DNA of 41,259 nucleotides from Flavobacteriaceae bacterium (GTDB lineage Bacteria; Bacteroidota; Bacteroidia; Flavobacteriales; Flavobacteriaceae): NCBI GenBank assembly GCA_017851655.1, contig JAFMMH010000011.1, positions 1 to 41,259 of the forward strand, read 5' to 3'. Shown piece by piece: positions 17,958 to 28,528 of this stretch (position 1 is its first letter; each line of letters starts with the position of its first letter). The notes under the pieces were generated by a model. It saw only the letters and a program-made list of their open reading frames with translations, ran no database searches and was not told where the DNA came from. The position numbers and the translations under genes were made by a program.

Positions 17958-20417
17958 TTAAGATGCTATTAACTGCTTTGCGTTGACTACATTTTGTGAG
18001 GTCACAGCAAGTCCAATTACTTCATGCATTTCTGATACATAATGAAATTTAAGTCCCCTTAAATACTTAGGATTAATTTCTTCAATGTCTTTTTTATTTT
18101 CTTGACACAATATAATTTCTTTGATTTTTGAACGCTTTGCTGCTAATATTTTCTCTTTAATTCCACCTACAGGAAGTACTTTACCTCGGAGTGTAATTTC
18201 TCCAGTCATCGCCAAGTGATTTTTGACTTGTTTTTGAGTAAAAAGAGAAACCAAAGAAGTTAACATCGTAATTCCTGCGCTAGGCCCATCTTTAGGCGTT
18301 GCCCCTTCAGGCACATGAATATGAATGTTGTATTCGTCAAATTTAAAGGAAGAAAGTCCCATCATATCTGCATTTGCTTTGATATATTCCATTGCAATAG
18401 TTGCGGATTCCTTCATTATTTTACCTAAATTCCCGGTAATACTTAAGCCTCCTTTACCCTTAGAAATGGCAGATTCAATGAATAAAATATCTCCTCCTAC
18501 AGCGGTCCAAGCTAAACCGGTAACTACTCCTGCCACATGGTTATTTTCATATAGGTCCCTGTGAACTTTTGCAGGACCTAAAATTGTTACCAAATCTTCT
18601 ATTTCAGGAGAAACTTTGTATTCTTCATCCATTGCTAAAGATTTAGCTGCATAACGAACCGCTTTGGCAACTTGCTTCTCCAAACCGCGAACTCCAGATT
18701 CTCTAGTATAGCCTTCTACTATTTTTTCTAAAACTGTTTTCTTTAAATTCAACTGCGCCTTTTTCATTCCATGCTCCTTCAACTGCTTTGGCAATAAAAA
18801 CTTCTGTCCAATTGCTGTTTTTTCTTCTATAGTATAGCCGCTGACGGAAATCATTTCCATCCGATCTCTCAGAGCTCGGTGGATGGGTGCTAAACTATTG
18901 GCGGTTGCGATGAACATAACCTTAGACAAATCATAGCCTAATTCCAAAAAATTATCGTAAAAGGTAGTGTTTTGTTCAGGATCTAAAACTTCCAGTAATG
19001 CTGAGGCAGGATCTCCTTGGGAACCGGTAGATAATTTATCAATTTCATCTAGAACAAAAACAGGATTAGAAGTTCCTGCCTTTTTTAAACTTTGAATGAT
19101 TCTTCCAGGCAAGGCACCAATATAAGTTTTACGGTGTCCACGTATTTCTGCTTCATCACGCATTCCTCCTAGAGAAATTCGAACGTATTCTCTGCCTAGA
19201 GCCTCAGCTATGGATTTCCCTAAAGATGTTTTCCCTACTCCCGGAGGACCGTGTAAACATAAAATCGGAGATTTCATATCGTTTCTCAACTTTAGCACCG
19301 CTAGGTATTCAATCACTCTTTTTTTAACTTCATCAAGTCCAAAATGATCCCGATCAAGAATTTTTTGAGCTCGTTTTAAATCAAAGTTATCTTCTGAGTA
19401 TTCCTCCCAAGGTAAATCCAAAAATAGATCCAAATAATTTCGCTGTACAGAATATTCTGCAACCTGAGGATTCATCCTTTGAAGTTTCAAAAGTTCTTTG
19501 TTAAAATGCACTCCAACCTCTTCACTCCATTTTTTTTCTAAAGAACGCCCTCGCATTTCTTCTACTTCCTCTTCATATGATACACCACCCAATTCTTCTT
19601 GAATGGTTTTCATTTGCTGATGTAAATAATATTCTCGTTGCTGGCTATCCATTTCAGAACGGACTCGAGATTGAATATCATTTTTCAATGCCAGTTTTTG
19701 ATACTCTTCATTCATGTGCTTCAAACATACCAAAGCACGCTGATGAAGGCTTAATTCTGTCAATATTTTTTGCTTCTGTACTACAGAAACATTCATATTG
19801 GATGCTACAAAATTGATTAAAAATGAAGGGGTTTGAATATTTTTAATTGCAAAAGCCGCTTCAGAAGGAATGTTAGGGTTTTCCTGAATTATTTGTAATG
19901 CCAAATCTTTTATAGAATCTATTGTGGCAAGAAATTCTTTGTCATCCTTCTTTGGAATTTCTTCATTTACAGATTCAATCTCTGCTTTTAAATAAGGTTG
20001 TTCCTCTAGGATCGATTTGATTTTAAATCGCTTTTTACCTTGAATAATAATCGTGGTGTTACCATCAGGCATTTTTAAAACACGGAGTATCTGTGCTACG
20101 GTTCCCATTTCATGAATATCTTGAGCTCTAGGATTCTCCACCTCCTCATTTCGCTGGGCTACTACTCCGATAATTTTATCCGCATTATTTGCGTCTTTTA
20201 TTAATTTAATAGACTTATCACGTCCAGCTGTAATAGGAATCACCACACCAGGAAAAAGTACTGTATTACGCAATGGAAGGATGGGAACCGCATTCGGTAA
20301 AGCCTCGTTCTCCAGAGCTTCCTCATCTTCAGTAGTCATTAGGGGTATTAAATCTGCATCAGATTCTATATCTTGCAGTGACAAGTTGTCAATCGTATTA
20401 AAAATAGATCGTGCCAT
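17958..20417 (-). CDS. lon: Endopeptidase La (Lon protease)
   Basis: [47 protein letters not shown] catalytic Ser region, [25 protein letters not shown]. Confidence 0.98.
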   Translation of the reverse strand: MARSIFNTIDNLSLQDIESDADLIPLMTTEDEEALENEALPNAVPILPLRNTVLFPGVVIPITAGRDKSIKLIKDANNADKIIGVVAQRNEEVENPRAQDIHEMGTVAQILRVLKMPDGNTTIIIQGKKRFKIKSILEEQPYLKAEIESVNEEIPKKDDKEFLATIDSIKDLALQIIQENPNIPSEAAFAIKNIQTPSFLINFVASNMNVSVVQKQKILTELSLHQRALVCLKHMNEEYQKLALKNDIQSRVRSEMDSQQREYYLHQQMKTIQEELGGVSYEEEVEEMRGRSLEKKWSEEVGVHFNKELLKLQRMNPQVAEYSVQRNYLDLFLDLPWEEYSEDNFDLKRAQKILDRDHFGLDEVKKRVIEYLAVLKLRNDMKSPILCLHGPPGVGKTSLGKSIAEALGREYVRISLGGMRDEAEIRGHRKTYIGALPGRIIQSLKKAGTSNPVFVLDEIDKLSTGSQGDPASALLEVLDPEQNTTFYDNFLELGYDLSKVMFIATANSLAPIHRALRDRMEMISVSGYTIEEKTAIGQKFLLPKQLKEHGMKKAQLNLKKTVLEKIVEGYTRESGVRGLEKQVAKAVRYAAKSLAMDEEYKVSPEIEDLVTILGPAKVHRDLYENNHVAGVVTGLAWTAVGGDILFIESAISKGKGGLSITGNLGKIMKESATIAMEYIKANADMMGLSSFKFDEYNIHIHVPEGATPKDGPSAGITMLTSLVSLFTQKQVKNHLAMTGEITLRGKVLPVGGIKEKILAAKRSKIKEIILCQENKKDIEEINPKYLRGLKFHYVSEMHEVIGLAVTSQNVVNAKQLIAS

Positions 20418-20600
20418 ATTGGGTTTTTAAGTCATGTTGTCATTTTTAAAACGATAATTCTATCCGTAAAATACCAGATAAATATCTTAGGCGTTTAAAA
20501 ACAACTTCGAATTAACCATCGACAATAGTTGTGCCATAAAAAACAAAAAGAAGTGTAACATTTGTTTTCCTATCCTCTCATATACACATAGACATCCTGA

Positions 20601-21158
20601 TTGAACTATAAAAAATTACATATAAACAACCTAATCCAAGCCTGCAAAAAAAAGGATCAAAACGCTCAAATGGAATTATACCAACGTTATCATCAATCCC
20701 TATACATGGCTGCATTCAATGTTTTGAAAAATCGTGACGATGCTCAAGACGCAATGCAGGATGGTATGATTCAGGCCTTTGAAAAACTAAATCAATTTAA
20801 GGGAGATGGAAATTTTGGTGGATGGCTTCGTAAGATTATAATTCGAAAAAGTATTGAATACTACCATCATAACAAGCGCATAGTAAGTGATGTCTCTCTT
20901 GAAAATAGATCAGAGTTAAGTGAAGATCCAGAAGTAGACAAAGAAGAATTTCCCAGTTTTAATTCTGCGCAACTAGAATATGCCCTTGAAAAAATAAACA
21001 AACGATACAGTCTCATTTTGAAACTCTATTATTTGGAAGGATATACTCATGAAGAAATTAGTGAAATATTACAGTGGAGTTACAGCAATTGTAGAACGAC
21101 ACTTTCACGTGCCAAAACACAATTAAAAAAACAACTCAATGAAGGAACAAGAACTTAA
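20601..21158 (+). CDS. ECF-type RNA polymerase sigma factor (sigma-70 family)
   Basis: Region 2 (YMAAFNVLKNRDDAQDAMQDGMIQAFEKL) and region 4 (LKLYYLEGYTHEEISEILQWSYSNCRTTLSRAKTQLKK); TTG start as supplied. Confidence 0.92.
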   Translation: MNYKKLHINNLIQACKKKDQNAQMELYQRYHQSLYMAAFNVLKNRDDAQDAMQDGMIQAFEKLNQFKGDGNFGGWLRKIIIRKSIEYYHHNKRIVSDVSLENRSELSEDPEVDKEEFPSFNSAQLEYALEKINKRYSLILKLYYLEGYTHEEISEILQWSYSNCRTTLSRAKTQLKKQLNEGTRT

Positions 21159-21657
21159 AGAACAGTTTCGGAAGTGGGAACAAAGTCATCCGGCTCCTGC
21201 TCTTGACTCGAATCATGCAACTCGTTTTTTGATACAACTCAAAAAGATTAAGCGAAAAAACAATCAAAGACGTCTCTATCAATGGGCCGCAGTTGCTCTC
21301 CTTTGCATTGGTCTTGGTGGGGTTTTTCAGCTTTCTCAAGAGCAAAATTCTGAGGAAGTTATTCAGTTTCATAAAGCTGAATTTCATTTGATGCAGTTGA
21401 TAGAAGAACAAATGAATACCATTGAAAATACAAACTCTCCTGTCAAACAACACATAATAGAACGCAGCAAAAACAAACTTCAGTTAATCCAAAATAACTA
21501 TAAAGAAATATATAAAAAATGGGAGGCAAATCCCGCACAACCTCAACTTATCCAAGCATTGATCAGTAATTTGAATACCCAAATCAACCTGCTCAATGAA
21601 ATTAACACTTCTCTAATTACAATTAAAAACACCAAATATGAAGACCTTAAAATTTAA
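21139..21657 (+). CDS. Hypothetical single-TM protein, likely anti-sigma factor
   Basis: Overlaps the ECF sigma gene; one TM segment (WAAVALLCIGLGGVFQL). Confidence 0.7.
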   Translation: MKEQELKEQFRKWEQSHPAPALDSNHATRFLIQLKKIKRKNNQRRLYQWAAVALLCIGLGGVFQLSQEQNSEEVIQFHKAEFHLMQLIEEQMNTIENTNSPVKQHIIERSKNKLQLIQNNYKEIYKKWEANPAQPQLIQALISNLNTQINLLNEINTSLITIKNTKYEDLKI

Positions 21658-22717
21658 CTTTCTTAGCCTTCTTTTTCTAGGACTAAGTCTTCCACTCTTC
21701 GCCACCCAAACAACTAGCAAAGAAATTCACAAAGAAATTGAAGTGAGGCCAGACGCCCTAATTGAAATCAGCAACCAATTTGGAAACCTTAACATCAGCA
21801 GTTGGGATGAAAATAAAGTCGTGATTGACGTTACGATTACAGTCAAGGGAAGCAACCCTAATAGAGTCCAAGAAAAACTTGACGAAATCAATGTTGACTT
21901 TAGTCTTTCTCCTGAGCATGTCATCGCCAGAACAATTATAGATAATGGTTGGGGATTCAAATGGTTCAATAGCTCTAGGATTAAATATCAAATTGATTAT
22001 GATGTCAAACTTCCCCTCAGTAGCTCTGTAGATTTAAGTAACGATTACGGAACACTTCAACTCAATGCTCTGGAAGGATCCGCTAAAATTAGCTGTGACT
22101 ATGGAAAATTAGTCATCGGTGAACTTTTGAACGAAAACAACATCCTTTCATTTGATTACACTTCTAATTCTACTATCGACTTTATGAGGGGAGGTCAAAT
22201 CAATGCAGACTATTCTGGTTTTGAATTGTTAGAGGCTAGTACAATCTCCTTGAATGCGGATTATACCAATTCAAAATTCAACACTTTAGAAAAACTAGAG
22301 TTTAAAAACGATTATGGAAAATTGGCGATAAATCAAATCAATCAACTTCAAGGAAAAGGAGACTTTCTAACCTTACGTCTCGGAACACTATTCAAAAAAC
22401 TAAACCTCGACTTGGAGTTTGGATCTATTCGAGTAGATCAAATAAACCCCTCTGTAGAAAGCATCCTCATTGATTCAGAATACACTGGAATCAACTTAGG
22501 GATTGATCCTGACTGGGAATTCAAATATGAAATTGACCTTGAATTTGCAAGTCTAAAAAATAGTCTGCCAATCCAACATATGATTCAACAGGAAAATTCT
22601 AACAAAAAAACATACAAAGGCTTTTTAAAAAACGAAAATACCACTCATAGTCTTCGAATTGATTCTGAATTTGGTATTGTGAAACTACAACCAGCAAAAT
22701 CTTTAACTCAACCTTAA
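21638..22717 (+). CDS. Exported adhesin-like/DUF4097-type protein
   Basis: Signal peptide (FLSLLFLGLSLPLFA); repeated NDYGTLQLN/CDYGKLVI/EFGSIRV beta-solenoid-like units. Confidence 0.65.
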   Translation: MKTLKFNFLSLLFLGLSLPLFATQTTSKEIHKEIEVRPDALIEISNQFGNLNISSWDENKVVIDVTITVKGSNPNRVQEKLDEINVDFSLSPEHVIARTIIDNGWGFKWFNSSRIKYQIDYDVKLPLSSSVDLSNDYGTLQLNALEGSAKISCDYGKLVIGELLNENNILSFDYTSNSTIDFMRGGQINADYSGFELLEASTISLNADYTNSKFNTLEKLEFKNDYGKLAINQINQLQGKGDFLTLRLGTLFKKLNLDLEFGSIRVDQINPSVESILIDSEYTGINLGIDPDWEFKYEIDLEFASLKNSLPIQHMIQQENSNKKTYKGFLKNENTTHSLRIDSEFGIVKLQPAKSLTQP

Positions 22718-22729
22718 TCTAAACAACAA

Positions 22730-23437
22730 ATGAAAACAATTTCTATTAATACACTTAACTTCGTTACGCTCCTATTAGTCACTACATCCCTTTTTGCTCA
22801 AACCGAAACGCGAAACATCAACTCGTTTGATGGGATTGATGTCGCTGGTCATTATGACGTCATTTTAACTCAAGGAAAAGAAGGAAACTTGACACTAAAA
22901 GGGGATAAAGACGATTTAAAGCAAATTGAAACCTACGTTAAAAATGATATCCTCATCATCAAACAAAAAAAGACTTCTTGGTTAGGGAGTTGGGGAAATA
23001 ATTCAGGAAAAATTACAATAAATGTCCCAGTAGAATCCATAGACAAAGTAGTTCTTAGTGGATCGGGTAGCATTAACGCAAGGCATCAACTGACTTCCCG
23101 AAACTTTGATGTAATGCTTTCTGGCTCGGGAAAAATCAACCTAAATCTTGTAACAGATAACTTCGAAGGAACCCTTACCGGTTCAGGAAATATTAAACTC
23201 CAAGGAAAGGCAACTAATGCAGCTTATCAGCTTACTGGCTCTGGAGACTTTGAAGCTAAATTTTTCGAGACGACCAACGGTTTGGCCAAAATTACAGGCT
23301 CAGGAGATATCGAAATGAATGCCAGCTCGAAAATTAATGCACAAATAACCGGTTCGGGTGATATCATTTGTCATGGTAATCCAGACATACAAAAAACAAA
23401 TACAACCGGTTCGGGAGATGTCAAAATCATAAACTAG
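22730..23437 (+). CDS. Head GIN domain (DUF2807) exported protein
   Basis: Signal peptide and INSFDGIDVAGHYDVILTQG; repeats LSGSGSINA/LSGSGKINL/LTGSGNIKL/LTGSGDFEA/ITGSGDIEM/ITGSGDIIC/TTGSGDVKI. Confidence 0.88.
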   Translation: MKTISINTLNFVTLLLVTTSLFAQTETRNINSFDGIDVAGHYDVILTQGKEGNLTLKGDKDDLKQIETYVKNDILIIKQKKTSWLGSWGNNSGKITINVPVESIDKVVLSGSGSINARHQLTSRNFDVMLSGSGKINLNLVTDNFEGTLTGSGNIKLQGKATNAAYQLTGSGDFEAKFFETTNGLAKITGSGDIEMNASSKINAQITGSGDIICHGNPDIQKTNTTGSGDVKIIN

Positions 23438-24759
23438 GATCGTTTCAGTGGGATGCGTAACAGCATGATCCCTCCAAAAATAAAGAAGATTATGAAAAAT
23501 AAAATACTGTTACGCATACTGCCTGAAATATGATCAATCAGTCCAAAACAGATCATTCCGATTACGATTCCAATCTTCTCAGTGACATCATAAAAACTAA
23601 AAAAAGAAGTTGTGTCTTGGGTATTATCAGGTATGAGTTTGGAATAAGTAGATCTTGAAAGCGATTGCAACCCTCCCATAACCATTCCAACAAATCCAGC
23701 AACAATATAAAATTGTAAAGGTGTTCGGGTGTAATAAGCTACAACACATAGCACAGCCCAAATAGCATTGATTGCTACAAGGACATTAATGTTGCCAAAT
23801 CTTTCTGAGGCGCGAGATGTGAGTATAGCTCCAAAAATAGCTACAATTTGGATCAGTAAAATACTTACAATCAAACCGACTGTTTTTTCACTAGAACTTG
23901 CCCAAGAAATTTCTTCTTCTCCGAAATAGGCCGCTACTAAAAGTACCGTTTGCAAAGCCATACTGTATAAGAAAAATGCAGGCAAAAAACGTTTCAACCC
24001 CATATGTTGATCCAGCTGATTCCAAACCAGTCTGAGTTCTTTAAAGCCGTTCCAAAAAATATCTTTAGTAACCTTTACCTCATGATTCCCTTTGGGAAGG
24101 AAATAAAAAGCATACTGACTGAAAAAAGCCCACCAGATTCCGACGGAAACGAAAGAATAACGCATGGCTTTCATTGAGGCCTCTCCTGGAGTACCAGTAA
24201 TACCGAACCACTGAGGCTGCATTACCATTGCGAGATTAGCCAATAATAGTAAAACACTGCCTACGTATCCCATAGAAAAACCTCTTGCACTAGCACGGTC
24301 TTGTTGTTCAGGATAGGCAATGTCAGGAAGATATGAATTATAAAAAACCAAACTCGACCAAATCCCTACCATAGCTAAGAAGTAGAAAAACAAGCCCAGA
24401 TAAATGGTTTCTAATTCAAAAAAATATAAGCCTACACAAGAAAGTGATCCCATATAAACAAAGATTTTCATAAACTTCTTTTTGTTCCCTATATAGTCAG
24501 CTATCCCCGATAAGATGGGAGAGATAAAGGCGACAATCACAAAAGCAAAGGCAGTCACAAAACTTATAACCGCTGTGTTCTTAATATCGGATCCAAAAAA
24601 AGAAATGGTATTTTGATCTACAAATAAAGCTCCAAAATAAATAGGAAAGATTGCTGAAGAAATAACTAAAGAATAAACAGAATTAGCCCAATCGTATGAA
24701 GCCCAAGCATTGATTAATTTTTTACTTCCCTTTTCCAAAGGAACTTTTGGTGATCGCAT
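23434..24759 (-). CDS. MFS transporter, UMF1/Atg22-like family
   Basis: INAWASYDWANSVYSLVISSAIFPIYF and many TM segments. Confidence 0.88.
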   Translation of the reverse strand: MRSPKVPLEKGSKKLINAWASYDWANSVYSLVISSAIFPIYFGALFVDQNTISFFGSDIKNTAVISFVTAFAFVIVAFISPILSGIADYIGNKKKFMKIFVYMGSLSCVGLYFFELETIYLGLFFYFLAMVGIWSSLVFYNSYLPDIAYPEQQDRASARGFSMGYVGSVLLLLANLAMVMQPQWFGITGTPGEASMKAMRYSFVSVGIWWAFFSQYAFYFLPKGNHEVKVTKDIFWNGFKELRLVWNQLDQHMGLKRFLPAFFLYSMALQTVLLVAAYFGEEEISWASSSEKTVGLIVSILLIQIVAIFGAILTSRASERFGNINVLVAINAIWAVLCVVAYYTRTPLQFYIVAGFVGMVMGGLQSLSRSTYSKLIPDNTQDTTSFFSFYDVTEKIGIVIGMICFGLIDHISGSMRNSILFFIIFFIFGGIMLLRIPLKRS

Positions 24760-24809
24760 CTATATAATTTAGTATCTAAATGTAGCAAAATCATATTGAT
24801 ATTATCAAT

Positions 24810-25613
24810 TCAATTCTTGTTGATTTCTTTCGCACGTTTTTTAGCCTCAGAAATCCACTCGGACAAATTATTGATTCTTCGTTCGTTAGAAGGATGAGTG
24901 CTTAAAATTTCTGGTGGTGATTTTCCACCAGAGTTCTTTTTCATTCGTTCCCACAGTTTGGGTGCTTCCTCAGGATTGAACCCTGCAATTGCCATTAACT
25001 CTAAACCTATCCGATCAGCTTCAGTTTCGTGTTTACGACTAAAAGGTAATACAGCACCAACAGTACTTCCAATTCCGTAAGCTGTCAGAATAGCTTTTCT
25101 TTTTTTCTCTGGTTGGCTCTCGGTGGTTTTTAATGCTACCAAATTTAACCCCTGTTGTGCCAAACTTAGCGTCATTCGCTGTCCCCCATGATCCAAAAGC
25201 GCATGTGCTACTTCATGTCCCATAATGGCTGCAATGCCATCCCTATTTTGAGCTACAGCTAAGATACCGGAGTAAAACACAATCTTTCCTCCCGGCATAC
25301 ACCAAGCGTTTTTTTGAGGGTCTTTAACCAAATTGTATTCCCAAGCATAGTCCTTGAGATATTCTGGTGCACCTTTAAATTCATAATAGGCCTGAGCTGC
25401 CCTTGCGATTTGTTCGCCAATTTCGACAATTTCTCTTTGTTCTGGTGTATTTTCTAAAACAGTATGCTCCTTTAAAAAGTTCGAATATTGATTAAATGCC
25501 ATTGGAAACAATTGCTTATTCGAAAACGCATTAAACGTTTTTTTGCCGGGAAGTTGGTTTACTTTACAAGCACTCAATAAAAAAACGAAAAGCAATAGAA
25601 AGAAGGTTCTCAT
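24810..25613 (-). CDS. M48 family metallopeptidase, lipoprotein
   Basis: Lipobox (FLLSAC) and HEVAHALLDH (HEXXH). Confidence 0.93.
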   Translation of the reverse strand: MRTFFLLLFVFLLSACKVNQLPGKKTFNAFSNKQLFPMAFNQYSNFLKEHTVLENTPEQREIVEIGEQIARAAQAYYEFKGAPEYLKDYAWEYNLVKDPQKNAWCMPGGKIVFYSGILAVAQNRDGIAAIMGHEVAHALLDHGGQRMTLSLAQQGLNLVALKTTESQPEKKRKAILTAYGIGSTVGAVLPFSRKHETEADRIGLELMAIAGFNPEEAPKLWERMKKNSGGKSPPEILSTHPSNERRINNLSEWISEAKKRAKEINKN

Positions 25614-25712
25614 GAGATAAGGGATTTAAACCAAAAATACAAAATCAGTCTTTAAAAAATGTTAAATAGTGGGTTCTCCTTCTTGAAATTTTAAACGCTA
25701 AAAAAGTTTGGT

Positions 25713-25720
25713 TAGCTTTG
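25713..25720 (+). promoter_or_regulatory. -7 box (TAGCTTTG) upstream of the first msrB
   Basis: TAnnTTTG match; implies the translation start is 25736, not the upstream TTG/ATG. Confidence 0.5.
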
Positions 25721-25735
25721 ATGAAAAATTTGCAA

Positions 25736-26227
25736 ATGAAAACCTATACCCCACTATTTCTCATATTATTCTTCATAGGATGCAAGGGAAACTCTCAAGA
25801 AACGAAACAACAAAAAACCAAAACATACGCAGTAGTAAAAACTGACGCAGAATGGAAGGCTGAACTTCCAGAAATGACCTATTATGTTTTGCGAAAAGCA
25901 GGAACAGAGCGAGCCTTTTCTGGTCCTTTAAATAATAATAAAAAAGAAGGGGTTTATGTTTGTGCGGGCTGTCAAAGTCCCCTCTATGAATCCCAATACA
26001 AATACGATTCCAAAAGCGGCTGGCCATCTTTTGACAGAGGAATAGATGAAAATTTAGAATACGATGTAGATTATAAGATTGGCTATGCCAGAACTGAACT
26101 CAAATGCAATGTCTGCGGAGGACATCTAGGTCATGTCTTTAACGACGGCCCTCGAAACACTACTGGGAATAGGCATTGTATCAATTCAGCAGCCTTAAAA
26201 TTTATTCCTTCCGATGAAAAACCATAA
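25736..26227 (+). CDS. msrB: Peptide-methionine (R)-S-oxide reductase, predicted lipoprotein
   Basis: LFFIGCKGN lipobox; CAGCQSPLY, CNVCGGHLGHVFNDGP, RHCINSAAL. Confidence 0.92.
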   Translation: MKTYTPLFLILFFIGCKGNSQETKQQKTKTYAVVKTDAEWKAELPEMTYYVLRKAGTERAFSGPLNNNKKEGVYVCAGCQSPLYESQYKYDSKSGWPSFDRGIDENLEYDVDYKIGYARTELKCNVCGGHLGHVFNDGPRNTTGNRHCINSAALKFIPSDEKP

Positions 26228-26624
26228 ATCCTACCCCATCCAAAAAAGTGAAGAAGCCTGGAAAGAAGAATTGGATGCAGAATCCTATAGAATTTTAAGG
26301 GAGAAAGGAACCGAATATCCTTTTACTGGATCCTACAATACCCATTTTGAAAAAGGTATTTATAAATGTAAAGGATGTGATGCACCATTGTATGATTCAT
26401 CCAGTAAATTTGACAGTAGTTGTGGTTGGCCAAGTTACAGCGCTGCTTTGGACGGTGCTTTAGAATTTATTCGCGATACGACACACGGTATGGTACGTAC
26501 TGAAATTGTCTGTGCGAATTGCGGCGGACATCAAGGACATGTCTTTCAAGATGGCCCTGCCCCTACTGGTGAGCGCTACTGTGTAAACTCTGCCAGTGTA
26601 CGATTTCATCCGAAGGAAAAATAA
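26214..26624 (+). CDS. msrB: Peptide-methionine (R)-S-oxide reductase, predicted cytoplasmic
   Basis: CKGCDAPLY, CANCGGHQGHVFQDGPAPTGERYCVNSASV, no signal peptide. Confidence 0.94.
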   Translation: MKNHKSYPIQKSEEAWKEELDAESYRILREKGTEYPFTGSYNTHFEKGIYKCKGCDAPLYDSSSKFDSSCGWPSYSAALDGALEFIRDTTHGMVRTEIVCANCGGHQGHVFQDGPAPTGERYCVNSASVRFHPKEK

Positions 26625-26651
26625 AATACCAAAAAATTGCCCTCAGTTTTG

Positions 26652-26660
26652 TAACTTTGC
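26652..26660 (+). promoter_or_regulatory. -7 box (TAACTTTGC) for lpdA
   Basis: TAnnTTTG match about 22 nt upstream of the lpdA ATG. Confidence 0.5.
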
Positions 26661-26681
26661 ACAGAATTTAAACAGTATTTC

Positions 26682-28070
26682 ATGACTGCATATGATATCA
26701 TAATTTTAGGAAGCGGACCTGGCGGATACGTCACTGCGATTCGTGCCTCACAATTGGGTTTTAAAACCGCTATTGTAGAAAAAGAAAGCCTTGGAGGCGT
26801 ATGTCTCAATTGGGGTTGTATTCCTACCAAAGCACTCTTAAAATCAGCTCAAGTGTTTGAATATCTGAAACACGCTGGAGATTACGGTCTTACCGTAAAA
26901 GAATACGACAAAGATTTTGACGCTGTAGTAAACCGCAGTAGAAATGTAGCTGGAGGAATGAGCAAAGGCGTTCAGTTTTTGATGAAAAAAAATAAGATTG
27001 ATGTCATCGACGGTTTTGGAAAAATACTTCCAGGGAAAAAAGTAGCCGTAACCAAAGGTGAAAAAACCGAAGAATACCAAGCAAAACATATCATCATCGC
27101 TACAGGAGCTCGTTCACGTGAGCTTCCTAGTTTACCACAAGATGGAGAAAAAGTTATCGGTTATCGTAAAGCAATGACCCTTTCAAAACAGCCTAAAAAA
27201 TTAATCGTAGTAGGATCCGGTGCCATTGGGATCGAGTTCGCCTATTTCTATAACGCCATGGGTACGGAAGTAACTATTGTAGAGTATTTGGACCGCATTG
27301 TTCCAGTAGAAGACGAAGAAATATCCAAACAATTGGAACGTTCTTTCAAAAAAAGTGGAATCAATATTCTGACCAATGCCGAAGTTACTGGAGTTGACAC
27401 CAAAGGAAAAGGTGTAAAAGCTACTGTAAAAACCTCTAAAGGAGAACAGATCCTAGAAGCTGATATTGTACTCTCAGCTGTAGGGATTAAGACCAACATC
27501 GAAAATATAGGATTGGAAGAGGTTGGTATAGCCGTAGACCGCGATAAAATTTTAGTAAACGATTTTTACCAAACGAACTTACCGGGATATTATGCCATTG
27601 GAGACGTAACCCAAGGGCAAGCCTTGGCACATGTTGCCTCTGCAGAAGGAATCCTCTGTGTGGAAAAAATTGCAGGAATGCATGTAGAACCATTGGATTA
27701 CGGTAACGTACCGGGTTGTACCTACTGCGCCCCTGAAATTGCTTCTGTAGGACTTACCGAAGCTCAAGCCAAAGAAAAAGGATACGATATTAAAGTAGGT
27801 AAATTTCCTTTTTCCGCCTCTGGAAAAGCACAAGCTAGTGGAAATTCAGATGGTTTTGTAAAAGTGATTTTTGATGCAAAATACGGTGAATGGCTTGGAT
27901 GCCATATGATAGGTGCTGGTGTAACTGATATGATTGCAGAAGCGGTCTTAGGACGTAAGTTAGAAACTACAGGACACGAGGTGCTCAAAACTGTACACCC
28001 CCACCCCACAATGAGTGAGGCCGTAATGGAAGCCGTTGCTGATGCGTACGATGAAGTGATTCATTTGTAG
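26682..28070 (+). CDS. lpdA: Dihydrolipoyl dehydrogenase
   Basis: GSGPGGYVTAIRASQLG, GGVCLNWGCIPTKALLKSA, HPHPTMSEAVMEA. Confidence 0.97.
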   Translation: MTAYDIIILGSGPGGYVTAIRASQLGFKTAIVEKESLGGVCLNWGCIPTKALLKSAQVFEYLKHAGDYGLTVKEYDKDFDAVVNRSRNVAGGMSKGVQFLMKKNKIDVIDGFGKILPGKKVAVTKGEKTEEYQAKHIIIATGARSRELPSLPQDGEKVIGYRKAMTLSKQPKKLIVVGSGAIGIEFAYFYNAMGTEVTIVEYLDRIVPVEDEEISKQLERSFKKSGINILTNAEVTGVDTKGKGVKATVKTSKGEQILEADIVLSAVGIKTNIENIGLEEVGIAVDRDKILVNDFYQTNLPGYYAIGDVTQGQALAHVASAEGILCVEKIAGMHVEPLDYGNVPGCTYCAPEIASVGLTEAQAKEKGYDIKVGKFPFSASGKAQASGNSDGFVKVIFDAKYGEWLGCHMIGAGVTDMIAEAVLGRKLETTGHEVLKTVHPHPTMSEAVMEAVADAYDEVIHL

Positions 28071-28093
28071 AAATAACAAACACTTATTTTTTT

Positions 28094-28123
28094 AAAGCCC
28101 TCTTAGAGGGCTTTTTATTTTTT
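28094..28123 (+). terminator. Rho-independent terminator downstream of lpdA
   Basis: AAAGCCCTCTTAGAGGGCTTT followed by TTATTTTTTT. Confidence 0.9.
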
Positions 28124-28166
28124 TAGTATATTTGAAATACAGCACCCAAATCTGTGTTCTACACCC

Positions 28167-28493
28167 ATGAAGTACCTACGGCTCATACCCAACTTTCACC
28201 AACAACAATTCACTTCAAGTGCTTCCTTTGCTGGATGTACTCCACATCCATTGCACTTTAGTTTTGCGACACATTTGTTGGAACAAGGTATTTGGTTGAG
28301 ACATATACAAGTTTTATTGGGGCATAACATTAGTAAAACAACGGAGCTTTATACACAAGTCTCTGTTCAAGAAATTGGAAAAATAAAAAACCCTTTAGAT
28401 GATTTTTACAAAACCAAAAGTTCAACAATACATGCTGATTTTGGAAGTATTGTTGAACAAAAAATAAAATATAACGGAAATAAACACACCTAG
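28167..28493 (+). pseudogene. Decayed C-terminal fragment of a tyrosine recombinase/integrase (IntI/Xer-like)
   Basis: HPLHFSFATHLLEQGIWLRHIQVLLGHNISKTTELYTQ...KIKNPLDDF. Catalytic HxLR reads HPLH, the N-terminal domain is absent, and residues before HPLH are not recognisable. Confidence 0.82.
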
Positions 28494-28518
28494 AGGTGAG
28501 TATATACATTAGTTGTAC
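28469..28518 (+). repeat. attC-like dyad element 1 (end of recombinase fragment to start of GNAT cassette)
   Basis: ATATAAC...CACCTAGAGGTG...GTTGTAC; outer boxes partially complementary, central palindrome. Confidence 0.45.
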
Positions 28519-28528
28519 TTAATTGAAA

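Noticed and set aside
22730-23437. Possible tandem DNA repeat or CRISPR-like array (repeated ggctc/ggttcggg motifs)
   Set aside because: Repeats are coding (GSGD motif) with diverged DNA and no constant spacers; explained by the head GIN domain repeat
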